Below are positions 40,979 to 49,008 of a DNA stretch of 64,000 nucleotides, one piece after another; the stretch's first letter is position 1; each line of letters starts with the position of its first letter. Position numbers and translations under genes: made by a program. The stretch is from Poriferisodalis sp965237655. GTDB lineage: Bacteria; Actinomycetota; Acidimicrobiia; Acidimicrobiales; Poriferisodalaceae. Under the pieces are notes generated by a model. That model ran no database searches and was not told the origin of the DNA. It was given only the letters and a program-made list of their open reading frames with translations. The stretch lies in NCBI RefSeq assembly GCF_965237655.1, contig NZ_CBDEGB010000001.1, positions 124,001-188,000 of the forward strand. Direction: 5' to 3'.

Positions 40979-42673
40979 TCAGACGGCGGTGAGGAAGTCG
41001 TCGAAGCCGAACGAGCACTCGGCGCTGTACTGCAAGCGGAGGTACTTGAACTGCACGTCGCGTTGGCCGTCGGCGACACGCTGCCGCCGGTATGCGTCGC
41101 CGGTGCCCGCAGCAAGGAACCGGACACGCAGCGGAGCGAGCCGACCGCTGGCTCGTTTCGCGTCGTACTCGACATTGGCGTGTCGCAGCGACCGCTCGAT
41201 GTTGCTCGCCAAGTCGCCGGCCACGCTGGCCTCCGACACGGCGTCCGGAGTGCTCGCCAATTCCACGTACAACGTGTAGGTCACCTCGGCCTCGTCGGCG
41301 AGCATGATGAAGAACGGCGTGACGGTCCCGAGTTCCGCGACCGCAGCGGTCACGGCCGAGATCACCTGGGACTCATAGAGCTTCTCGCCGGTGATGCTCG
41401 TGACTCCCTTGCCCTTCTGGACGAAGGAAAGGACCGGCGCGCGATCCACCCAGTCCGTCACCCGCACGATGTCGTTCATGTCGTAGCGGTACAGACCGTC
41501 GGCCGTGGTCACGATGACGTAGTAGTCGCGTCCGGTCTCGAGGTCGGCGAGCGTGCAGGTCTGCAGGCCACGGTCAGCCTCATCGGCTGCGTCCTCCCAC
41601 GCGTCGCGTTCTGCGAACTCGAAGAAGTTGTCCGCCAAGGTCGCCACGCACGAGCCCTTGATGGGATCGATGTTGACGGTGCCGCTTACCTCGCTGGCGA
41701 GATAACCCAATTCGAACACCGGGCAGCCGTTTGTCAGCATCGGCCCGAGGCGCTCGACGGCCAGGCCGCAGCTCCCCCCGGTCCACGTCACCACGGCCCG
41801 CAGATCGCTCCAGATGTCGGCAAAGGTGAGCTCGCCGGCAGTCTCAAGGCACCGGCCCAGCGCTGCCGCTCGCTTCGGGTCCGCACGGAGCCCGAGTTGG
41901 TCGCTGCGATGCTCGACAGTGCAGCCCGCTGGCAATTTCCCCGTGGCCACTGCGGTGAGCACCATCTCGGCGTGCGTGTTGAGCACATCCATCAGCCGGA
42001 CGAACGTCGATGGGTTCGCCGTGGCCATCGCTGTGACGGAGCTGTCAGCGGCACCCAGCACCGCCATCGTCAGGTAGCGGGCGTCGTAGTCAGCGATATC
42101 GGAGACCGACGCGGGCAGCACGTACCGGCGACGAAGCAGCGCACCCTGGCTCGCGTACAGCTGGCCCGATGCTGAGCCGTACGGCGTGCCCGCTGGCATG
42201 GTGCCTTCGTGCGCAGCGCCGCTCACCACAAACACCTTGCCGCCGAGTGCCGATGTCCTCCTCGACAACGCGTATGCAGCGAGTCGCTGCAAGCGTTGGA
42301 TACGGGCCAAGCCGGCCTTGGTCAGCGGGATGTTCTTGGGCGCTGTGACGGTGCCGCTGGTCTGGTTGTAATAGACGGGCTGTTCCGCGGTAAGGCAGGG
42401 CTCGCCGGTGGCCTCTTGCCGCTCGATCCCCTCCCGCAGGTCCTCATAAGTCTGCACTGGCACGGCACGCTGGTAGTCCTCGAATCCTGCGACGGAGCCG
42501 AAGCGATGATCGGCGCCGAATACCGTGCCGGCATTGTCGGACAGGATGCGTTGCAGCACTTGATCCTGAGCCGCCCGCGGATGGGCGCACGCATCGACGA
42601 GCGAACGGTGCGTTCGCCCGCTGGCCGCGGCCAGTCCAGCTCGAAGCAGGCGGTAGTTGAAGCCGTCGGTCAC
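40979..42673 (-). CDS. GH3-family acyl-acid amido synthetase-like protein
   Basis: GH3 proteins adenylate a carboxylic acid and join it to an amino acid. This 564-residue protein has the ATP-binding segment YYNQTSGTVTAPKNIPLT and, later, the adenylate-forming region YYVIVTTADGLYRYDMNDIV and SFVQKGKGVTSITGEKLYES. It looks complete. I use a GTG start (42671-42673) that overlaps the desaturase stop (GTGA); the open frame runs to 42949 without support. It is the centre of a four-gene operon with a sterol-desaturase-like enzyme before it and an enolase-superfamily enzyme after it. The substrates are unknown. Confidence 0.85.
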   Translation of the reverse strand: MTDGFNYRLLRAGLAAASGRTHRSLVDACAHPRAAQDQVLQRILSDNAGTVFGADHRFGSVAGFEDYQRAVPVQTYEDLREGIERQEATGEPCLTAEQPVYYNQTSGTVTAPKNIPLTKAGLARIQRLQRLAAYALSRRTSALGGKVFVVSGAAHEGTMPAGTPYGSASGQLYASQGALLRRRYVLPASVSDIADYDARYLTMAVLGAADSSVTAMATANPSTFVRLMDVLNTHAEMVLTAVATGKLPAGCTVEHRSDQLGLRADPKRAAALGRCLETAGELTFADIWSDLRAVVTWTGGSCGLAVERLGPMLTNGCPVFELGYLASEVSGTVNIDPIKGSCVATLADNFFEFAERDAWEDAADEADRGLQTCTLADLETGRDYYVIVTTADGLYRYDMNDIVRVTDWVDRAPVLSFVQKGKGVTSITGEKLYESQVISAVTAAVAELGTVTPFFIMLADEAEVTYTLYVELASTPDAVSEASVAGDLASNIERSLRHANVEYDAKRASGRLAPLRVRFLAAGTGDAYRRQRVADGQRDVQFKYLRLQYSAECSFGFDDFLTAV

Positions 42674-43635
42674 GAAGACGTCGTCACCTCGACCGCCCGC
42701 TTGTCGAGTCCTCGAATCAAAGGGGTGCGCATCTGGGCCACAAAGCCCGTCGGATATTCCCGGTTCAGCAGTCCGAGCCGTCCGACGGCTGCGTCCGCGG
42801 GCAGGTACCGCGTCCCGAATAGCAGATCCCAGATGATCAGGTTGTTGCCGAAATTGTGATTGGACTCCGCCGGCAGCTCGGAGTGGTGCCAACGGTGCAG
42901 CTCGGGGCCGCTGATGAGGTAGTTGAGCCACCCAAGGCGCACATCGCAATTGGAGTGCTGGTAAAAGCCGTTCAGCGCGTAGAAGACGAAATACGCCGCA
43001 AGCACCTCGCTTCCCACGCCCACGAGCACAAACGGCAACGCGTCAACGCAGAACTGAACCGCCTTCTCTCCTGGATGGAAGCGCCCGACGTTGAGCCAGT
43101 ACAGCCGGTGCGGAGAGTGGTGCACGGCGTGCCACCGCCACATGAACGCTGAGCCGTGAAACGCGCGGTGCATCCAGTACCGGAAGAAGTCAGCCACGGC
43201 CATCATCAGGACCGCCTGCAACGCGACTGGCCAGGTATGCGGCCACAGGCCCCCGAGCGTGAGGTCGCCTTCTCGCAACCAGCCGGCAAACGCCGTCGTT
43301 GCTGCGAGCGAGAGCAGCAACGGCAACATCACCTGCACGGCCGCCATGAAGGCCACATCGGCCCGCACGTCGTCACCCTGTGGGCGCCATTCGGGGCGGT
43401 AGGGCACAACGATCTCGTGCAACGTGATCAGTCCCGCCCCAACCAGCACCGCCGCGTACGACGCGACCGCGACGGGCATCCCGAGCGATCCCAATGTGGT
43501 GTAGATGCCGATCCCCAGCAGGATCACGATCGGATAGGAGCCTCGAACCGCAAGCCTCGCGAGAGCGGATGATCGGTCTCCACTATGGGCGTACCGCTCA
43601 GAATCCACTCGTTCCTGCCGGGGCGCGGCCGCCAT
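42670..43635 (-). CDS. Sterol desaturase / fatty acid hydroxylase family membrane enzyme
   Basis: This membrane-bound diiron oxygenase hydroxylates or desaturates lipids. The 321 residues have the three histidine boxes: HRAFH in WMHRAFHGSAF, HAVHHS, and HRWHHS, with a late histidine in ESNHNFGNNL. Four or five hydrophobic segments (from SYPIVILLGIGIYTTLGSL) surround them. Members hydroxylate fatty acids, sterols or carotenoids, and the sequence alone does not decide. It lies 56 bp after the oxidoreductase gene and overlaps the GH3-like gene by 4 bp. Confidence 0.88.
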   Translation of the reverse strand: MAAAPRQERVDSERYAHSGDRSSALARLAVRGSYPIVILLGIGIYTTLGSLGMPVAVASYAAVLVGAGLITLHEIVVPYRPEWRPQGDDVRADVAFMAAVQVMLPLLLSLAATTAFAGWLREGDLTLGGLWPHTWPVALQAVLMMAVADFFRYWMHRAFHGSAFMWRWHAVHHSPHRLYWLNVGRFHPGEKAVQFCVDALPFVLVGVGSEVLAAYFVFYALNGFYQHSNCDVRLGWLNYLISGPELHRWHHSELPAESNHNFGNNLIIWDLLFGTRYLPADAAVGRLGLLNREYPTGFVAQMRTPLIRGLDKRAVEVTTSS

Positions 43636-43691
43636 GGGCTGAGCCTAGGTTGCACCGTGCGCATGGCAGCCGAATGCGCGGTGCATGCGGC

Positions 43692-44717
43692 TCAGTCGCC
43701 GAGGCGGACGATGGTGGTGCCGATCGTGCGGCCGCCGAGCAGGTCGACGAATGCGCCACCCGCGGTGTCGAGGCCGTTGTACGTGACGTGACGGGGCACG
43801 AGCGAACCGGCATCTATCCACTCGCGCATCTCCGCGCGGGCCTCGTCGTAGCGGTCGGCGTAGGAGAAGACAATGAAGCCCTGCATGCGTACTTGATTGT
43901 TCACCAGCAGGCCCGGGATGCCGCGCGGGCTGGGGTCGGGAGTGGCGGTGTCGTAGGCCGACACGGCCCCGCAGCATACGATGCGGCCGAAGGTGGCCAT
44001 GCGGAACAGGGCGGAGCCCAAGATCTCGCCGCCGGTGTTGTCGAAGTACACGTTGATGCGGTCGGGTGTGGCAGCCCGGAACTCGGCCCTGAAATCGGAC
44101 GAGTGCCGGTTGATGGCAGCATCGAAGCCGATCTCGTCGGTCAGCAGTGCGCATTTCTCGTCTGAACCGGCCACGCCCACCACCGTGGCGCCGAGCGACT
44201 TGGCGATCTGTCCGACGATGTGTCCAACCGAGCCGGCCGCTGCGGACACCACCACGGTCTCGCCTGGTTGCGGTCGGCCGACATCCAGCAAGCCGAAGTA
44301 GGCAGTGAGCCCGTTCGTACCCAGCACACCCAGGTGCAAGGCGGGATCGAGCGAGCCATCGGCAACGCGGAGGTCGCCACCGGCCATCACTGCATGGCGG
44401 CGCCAGCCGGTCCAGCCCACCACCGTGTCGCCCACGTTGATCCCCTCGGCGTTCGAGGCCTCCACCACGCCGGCACCAGTGCCTCGCATCACGACGCCCA
44501 CCTCCGGAGCGCCCGCGTAGCTGGCACTGCCCTGCAGTCCGGCCCGCTGTCCCGCGCCGATCGTGATCGCCTGGACCCGCACCAGCACCTCGCCTGGTCC
44601 CGGTTCGGGCACGTCTTGGGTCTGCATCACGAAGTGCTCGGTGCGCAGCGGCCCGTCGGGCACCTTCGCCAGCACGACGCAGTCGGACACCCGCGATGCA
44701 CCCTGTTGTTCAGCCAT
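43692..44717 (-). CDS. Medium-chain (zinc-free) NADP-dependent oxidoreductase
   Basis: This belongs to the leukotriene B4 dehydrogenase / quinone oxidoreductase branch of the MDR superfamily, which reduces alkenal or enone double bonds. The 341 residues show VPEPGPGEVLVRVQAITIGA, the nucleotide-binding VVSAAAGSVGHIVGQIAKSLG and VYFDNTGGEILGSALFRMATFGRIVCCGAVS (positions about 221-251), typical of the family. No zinc ligands are present. It is on the same strand as the hydroxylase operon and could be its first gene; it diverges from the molybdenum hydroxylase genes. Confidence 0.87.
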   Translation of the reverse strand: MAEQQGASRVSDCVVLAKVPDGPLRTEHFVMQTQDVPEPGPGEVLVRVQAITIGAGQRAGLQGSASYAGAPEVGVVMRGTGAGVVEASNAEGINVGDTVVGWTGWRRHAVMAGGDLRVADGSLDPALHLGVLGTNGLTAYFGLLDVGRPQPGETVVVSAAAGSVGHIVGQIAKSLGATVVGVAGSDEKCALLTDEIGFDAAINRHSSDFRAEFRAATPDRINVYFDNTGGEILGSALFRMATFGRIVCCGAVSAYDTATPDPSPRGIPGLLVNNQVRMQGFIVFSYADRYDEARAEMREWIDAGSLVPRHVTYNGLDTAGGAFVDLLGGRTIGTTIVRLGD

Positions 44718-44884
44718 GACTCGCTCCTTGGGTCTCGCCCAGCACCCGCCATGATGGCCGGTTTCCGGCGACCATTCTTCGTTCGCTCGCGGCCGGGTCG
44801 CGTTCGCCCCAGCGGCCGACGATGCTCGCTAACGCGACAAGCACGGCCCAGCGCAACTATCGTCCGCTGCCGTGTACTCACGAC

Positions 44885-44925
44885 CGCCGAAAGGCGATGC
44901 ATTGGACACGACCGCCGAGAGGCGG
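44885..44925. repeat. 28-bp hairpin repeat upstream of coxM-like gene (2 copies)
   Basis: Two copies of CGACCGCCGARAGGCG at about 44881-44896 and 44909-44925 fold as CGCC-GAAA-GGCG and CCGCC-GAGA-GGCGG. The period is 28 bp. They sit about 50-90 bp before the FAD-subunit start, in the 254-bp divergent spacer, which otherwise shows no clear promoter to me. Confidence 0.7.
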
Positions 44926-44971
44926 TGCCGTTGATACATCCGCCACAGACACCGGATCGGGAGCTACCCGC

Positions 44972-45868
44972 ATGAAATATGCCGCGCCGACCACCATCGA
45001 TGAGGCCCGGGCGCTGCTCGCTGGCGATACCGACGCCATCGTGTTCGCGGGCGCCACCGACATCGTGCCGCAGATGCGTGGCGGCCGGCCCGAGCCGTCG
45101 ATGGTGATCGACCTCAAGAAGATCGACCGTCTCATGTCGGTAAGCCTCGAGGGCGACACCTGGCACGTCGGAGCCGCTGTGCCCTCTTCGGTGCTGACCG
45201 GCAATGCCGCCTTCAGCGCCGACTTTCCGGGCCTGAGCGAGGCCGCCGGGCTCATCGGGTCGGACCAGATCCAGAACCGCTCGAGCCTCGGTGGGAACCT
45301 GTGCAACGCCTCTCCCGCCGCCGACTCTGTGCCGCCTCTGGTGGTGAACGATGCGGTCGCGGTGATCGCAGGGGCGCAGGGCGAGCGACGAGTGCCCGTG
45401 GCCGACGTGGTGACGGGCCCGGGCCAGACGTCGCTGGCCCACGGCGAGATCGTGGTGTGCTTCGAGCTCGCCCGTCCGGCGGCCAGCACCGCAGACGCTT
45501 ACCTGCGGCTCATCCCGCGCACCGAGATGGACATTGCTGTGGTGGGCGCCGGCGTCCGGCTCACGCTGAACGACGACGGCACCGTGAGCGCGGCCGCTGT
45601 TGCACTCGGCGCGGTCGCCCCCACCGTCGTGCGAGTGCATGCGGCAGAAGTAGCGCTGGTCGGCAGCCGCCTCGACGACGCTGCGCTGGCCGCAGCGGAC
45701 GCGGCCGCCAGCGTTGCCTGCAACCCCATCGACGACAAGCGGGGCACGATCAACTACCGGCGCCAGGTCGCCGGTGTGCTCACCCGTCGAGCCGCCGGCA
45801 TCGCCGCCGACCGGATCCGCACCCGCAACGGACAGCCCAACAACCAACAGCAAGGGGACTCCCAATGA
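44972..45868 (+). CDS. Xanthine dehydrogenase/CO dehydrogenase family FAD subunit (CoxM-like)
   Basis: This is the FAD-binding medium subunit of a molybdenum hydroxylase, passing electrons from the iron-sulfur subunit. The 298 residues have the FAD site FAGATDIVPQMRGG, IQNRSSLGGNLCNASPAAD and PRTEMDIAVVGAGVRL. It starts at the ATG at 44972 with GGGAGC upstream; the frame is open upstream to 44822. It ends in an ATGA overlap with the iron-sulfur subunit gene. The Q-rich tail (NNQQQGDSQ) is extra. Confidence 0.9.
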   Translation: MKYAAPTTIDEARALLAGDTDAIVFAGATDIVPQMRGGRPEPSMVIDLKKIDRLMSVSLEGDTWHVGAAVPSSVLTGNAAFSADFPGLSEAAGLIGSDQIQNRSSLGGNLCNASPAADSVPPLVVNDAVAVIAGAQGERRVPVADVVTGPGQTSLAHGEIVVCFELARPAASTADAYLRLIPRTEMDIAVVGAGVRLTLNDDGTVSAAAVALGAVAPTVVRVHAAEVALVGSRLDDAALAAADAAASVACNPIDDKRGTINYRRQVAGVLTRRAAGIAADRIRTRNGQPNNQQQGDSQ

Positions 45869-46380
45869 GCCGCACCCATGTGAGCTGCGAGGTCAACGGC
45901 GACACCGTCGACTTCCTCACCGACGACGGCGAATCGCTGCTCAATGCCTTGCGGGACGAGCTGGGGCTCACCGGGGCCAAGGAAGGCTGCGGCACCGGCG
46001 ACTGTGGTGCCTGCTCGATCATCATGAACGGGCGCCTGCAGTGCTCGTGCCTGATCTTCGCCCCCGAAGCCGACGGCGCGGCCATCACCACCTGCGAAGG
46101 TCTTGCCAGCGCCGAGGGGCTGCACCCGCTGCAGCAGTGCTTCCTCGAAGGCGCCGCGCTGCAGTGCGGCATCTGCACCCCCGGGTTTCTCGTGGCCGCC
46201 AAGGCGCTACTCGACGAGAACCCTGACCCCACCGAGACCGAAGTGCGCTACGCGCTGGCCGGCAATTTGTGCCGCTGCACCGGGTACGACAAGATCGTGC
46301 GATCGGTGCTTGACGCAGCTGTCCAGATCCGTACCGCCGCTGGACCCGACTTCGCACCGCAACGCACTAAGGACACCTGA
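45865..46380 (+). CDS. Molybdenum hydroxylase [2Fe-2S] subunit (CoxS-like)
   Basis: This small subunit carries two [2Fe-2S] clusters. The 171 residues show the plant-type cluster CGTGDCGACSIIMNGRLQCS and the second-domain motifs QCGICTPGF and CRCTGYDKIV. All eight expected cysteines are present. The ATG overlaps the FAD-subunit stop; 2 bp separate it from the large subunit gene. Confidence 0.93.
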   Translation: MSRTHVSCEVNGDTVDFLTDDGESLLNALRDELGLTGAKEGCGTGDCGACSIIMNGRLQCSCLIFAPEADGAAITTCEGLASAEGLHPLQQCFLEGAALQCGICTPGFLVAAKALLDENPDPTETEVRYALAGNLCRCTGYDKIVRSVLDAAVQIRTAAGPDFAPQRTKDT

Positions 46381-46382
46381 AC

Positions 46383-48677
46383 ATGAGCACCACCGAAGCT
46401 CCCGCATCCAGCGGAACCAACGGCAACGGCACCGCCGGCAACGGCGGCAATGGCACAGGCGGCTACCGCTGGGTCGGCACTCGACCCGTTCGCCACGACG
46501 GCCTCGAAAAGGTTGCCGGCAAGGCCCGCTATGCAGCCGACCTGATCCTGCCGGGAATGCTGCACGGGCACATCGTGCGCTCGCCGCATCCTCACGCACG
46601 GATCGTTTCCGTCGACACCTCCAAAGCCGAGGCGATGCCGGGCGTGAAGGCGGTCGTGACCGGCGCCGATTTCCCCGAAGCACCACCGAAGGGCGCCACC
46701 CGCAACCTGATGTGCACGATCATCGCCCGCGACAAGGTGCTGTACACGGGTCACGCGGTGGCTGCGGTGGCTGCATCGACCCGTCGTGAAGCCAAAGCGG
46801 CGGCCGAGGCCATCGAGGTCACCTACGAGCTGCTCCCCTACGTGCTGAACATCGCCGACGCGATGGCCGACGACGCGCCGGTGCTGCACGACAATTTGTT
46901 GACGCGCGGCGTCGACCCGCGGCCCACTGAGCCGTCGAATATCGCGGCGCGCACCGTGTACGAACGCGGTGACGTCGAGCAGGGCTTCGCCGAAGCCGAC
47001 ATCGTCATCGAGCGGGAGTTCTCGACCCAAGCGGTGCACCAGGGCTATATCGAGCCCCACGCCTGCGTCGTGGACTGCGATCAGGAAGGCAAGGCCGTCA
47101 TCTGGTGCTCGTCGCAGGGCCACTTCATGGTGCGCTCTTCGACCGCGACGGTGCTGGGTTGGGACACCTCGCGTATCAAGGTCATCCCGGCAGAGATCGG
47201 CGGCGGCTTCGGCGGCAAGACGACGATCTATATCGAGCCGGTTGCGGCGCTGCTGTCGACGAAAGCCGGCCGCCCCGTCAAGATCGTGATGAGCCGCGAA
47301 GATGTCTTCCGGGCCACCGGGCCCGCACCCGGGTCGATCATCAAGATGAAGGTCGGCGCCCGCAACGATGGCACGATCACCACGGCGAAGGCGTGGCTGG
47401 CGTATGAGAACGGGGCGTTCCAAGGAATCGCCGCGATGCTGGGCTGCATGTGCGTCGTGTCGCCGTACACCCTCGATCACCTCTATGTCGAGGGATACGA
47501 CGTGGTACTCAACCGGCCGGTCAACGTGGCCTACCGAGCGCCGTCGGCCCCGGCGGCGGCGTTCGCCATGGACTCGGTGGTTGACGAGATCGCACAACGC
47601 GTCGGCATGGATCCGATCGATCTCCGGCTCCACAACTGCCCGTCGCAGGGCGACCCCACGCCATACGGCCCCAAGTGGCCGCTGATCGGACTGCGCGAGT
47701 GCCTCGAAGCGATCCGCGACAGCGACCACTACCAATCGGAAGTCCCCGCTGGGCAGGGGCGTGGTGTCGCCAGCGGCTTCTGGTTCAACATCGGCGAGGC
47801 CTCGAGCGCGACGGTCAACCTGAACGAGAACGGCACCGCCACGGTGATCACCGGCAGTCCGGACATCGGCGGCAGCCGGGCATCCATGGCGCTGATGGCT
47901 GCCGAAGAGCTGGGCCTCGATGTGCATTTAATCCAGCCGGTCGTGGGCGATACCGAGGTCGTTGGATTCACCGATGTCACCGAGGGCAGCCGCGCCACAT
48001 TCGCCACTGGCATGGCGGTCGTGGAGGCTTGCCGCGATCTCAAGGTGCAGCTGCGCAAGCGTGCGGCGAAGACCTGGGATTGCGACCTCGAAGAGGTCGA
48101 GTGGGTAGACGGCTCGGCCGTGCACGAACCGGGCGAGCAGGAACCGCTGACCATTGCGGCCATCACCGCTGGCGCGAAGCGCACGGGCGGACCGCTCGGC
48201 GCGACGGCGTCGCTGAACGCCCGCGGCGCCGGTCCCGCTTTCTCGGTCCAGGTGGCAGACATCTCTGTGGACTCCGAGACCGGCCGGGTCACCGTCGAGC
48301 GGTACACGACGGCGCAGGACGCCGGCACGGCGATCCACCCGAGCTACGTGGAAGGCCAGATGCAAGGCGGCGTTGTGCAGGGCATCGGCTGGGCGCTCAA
48401 CGAGGAGTACATCTACTCAAGCGACGGCACGCTCGAGAACCCGGGCTTCTTGGACTACCGCGTCCCGGTGGCATCAGACCTGCCGATGATCGAAACGATC
48501 ATCGTGGAAGTGCCGAACCCGTCGCATCCCTACGGCGTGCGTGGCGTGGGCGAGGTGGGCATCGTGCCGCCGCTGCCCGTGATGGCCAACGCAGTGGCCG
48601 GCGCCACGGGTGTGCGCATCAGCGACCTGCCGCTCTCACCACCGCGGGTGCTAGCGGCGCTGCTAGCCGAGAGCTGA
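46383..48677 (+). CDS. Molybdenum hydroxylase large subunit (xanthine dehydrogenase family, CoxL-like)
   Basis: This subunit binds the molybdopterin cofactor and substrate. The 764 residues begin with a Gly/Asn-rich spacer (10-27), then WVGTRPVRHDGLEKVAGKAR and later GGGFGGKTTIYIEPVAALLS, and the catalytic Glu region RGVGEVGIVPPLPVMANAV. Form I CO dehydrogenase needs AYXCSFR at its active site. Here the equivalent is AYRAPSAPAAAFA, so it is not a form I CODH. Form II-type proteins and other hydroxylases are the nearest guesses; the substrate is unknown. No cofactor maturation gene other than a MoaD-like one is in the cluster. Confidence 0.9.
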   Translation: MSTTEAPASSGTNGNGTAGNGGNGTGGYRWVGTRPVRHDGLEKVAGKARYAADLILPGMLHGHIVRSPHPHARIVSVDTSKAEAMPGVKAVVTGADFPEAPPKGATRNLMCTIIARDKVLYTGHAVAAVAASTRREAKAAAEAIEVTYELLPYVLNIADAMADDAPVLHDNLLTRGVDPRPTEPSNIAARTVYERGDVEQGFAEADIVIEREFSTQAVHQGYIEPHACVVDCDQEGKAVIWCSSQGHFMVRSSTATVLGWDTSRIKVIPAEIGGGFGGKTTIYIEPVAALLSTKAGRPVKIVMSREDVFRATGPAPGSIIKMKVGARNDGTITTAKAWLAYENGAFQGIAAMLGCMCVVSPYTLDHLYVEGYDVVLNRPVNVAYRAPSAPAAAFAMDSVVDEIAQRVGMDPIDLRLHNCPSQGDPTPYGPKWPLIGLRECLEAIRDSDHYQSEVPAGQGRGVASGFWFNIGEASSATVNLNENGTATVITGSPDIGGSRASMALMAAEELGLDVHLIQPVVGDTEVVGFTDVTEGSRATFATGMAVVEACRDLKVQLRKRAAKTWDCDLEEVEWVDGSAVHEPGEQEPLTIAAITAGAKRTGGPLGATASLNARGAGPAFSVQVADISVDSETGRVTVERYTTAQDAGTAIHPSYVEGQMQGGVVQGIGWALNEEYIYSSDGTLENPGFLDYRVPVASDLPMIETIIVEVPNPSHPYGVRGVGEVGIVPPLPVMANAVAGATGVRISDLPLSPPRVLAALLAES

Positions 48678-48693
48678 TCCGAGGGAAAGTCCC

Positions 48694-48942
48694 ATGGCGG
48701 TCGTCCACTTCTCGACCGACCAACGCAAACACACCGGCGTCGCCGAAGTCACGATCGACGCAGCGAACGTGCGCGAACTGGTGCGCCAGCTCACCGAGTT
48801 CTACCCCTCGCTGAACGCACACCTCGTCGAGACATCCTCGACGGCAGTAGCCATCGACGGCGAAATCATCCCCGACCCGATGCTCGAAGAGCTCGCCGAA
48901 ACCTCAGAGGTGCACTTAGTTCGCCCGCTCGCGGGCGGATAG
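48694..48942 (+). CDS. MoaD/ThiS-like small sulfur-carrier protein
   Basis: This beta-grasp protein resembles the small subunit of molybdopterin synthase or other sulfur carriers. The 82 residues have TIDAANVRELVRQLTEFYPS, VAIDGEIIPDP and the end VHLVRPLAGG. A C-terminal Gly-Gly is needed for thiocarboxylation, and it is present. It follows the large subunit by 16 bp and probably serves molybdopterin synthesis for that enzyme (inference). The last codons run into a hairpin-repeat copy. Confidence 0.82.
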   Translation: MAVVHFSTDQRKHTGVAEVTIDAANVRELVRQLTEFYPSLNAHLVETSSTAVAIDGEIIPDPMLEELAETSEVHLVRPLAGG

Positions 48943-48968
48943 AGCAGCACAACGCCCGCTCGCGGGCG
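48922..48968. repeat. 31-bp hairpin repeat spanning the moaD-like stop codon (2 copies)
   Basis: Two perfect hairpins CGCCCG-CTCG-CGGGCG lie at 48922-48937 and 48953-48968. The first covers the last codons of the MoaD-like gene; the second is in the spacer. The period is 31 bp. They might act as a terminator, but no T tract follows. Confidence 0.8.
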
Positions 48969-49008
48969 ATTTCGGGCTGATAGTGCAGATCATCCCCACG
49001 CCTACGAT

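Noticed and set aside
46383..48677. Form I aerobic CO dehydrogenase
   Set aside because: The AYXCSFR active-site loop is absent; the corresponding stretch is AYRAPSAPAAAFA.
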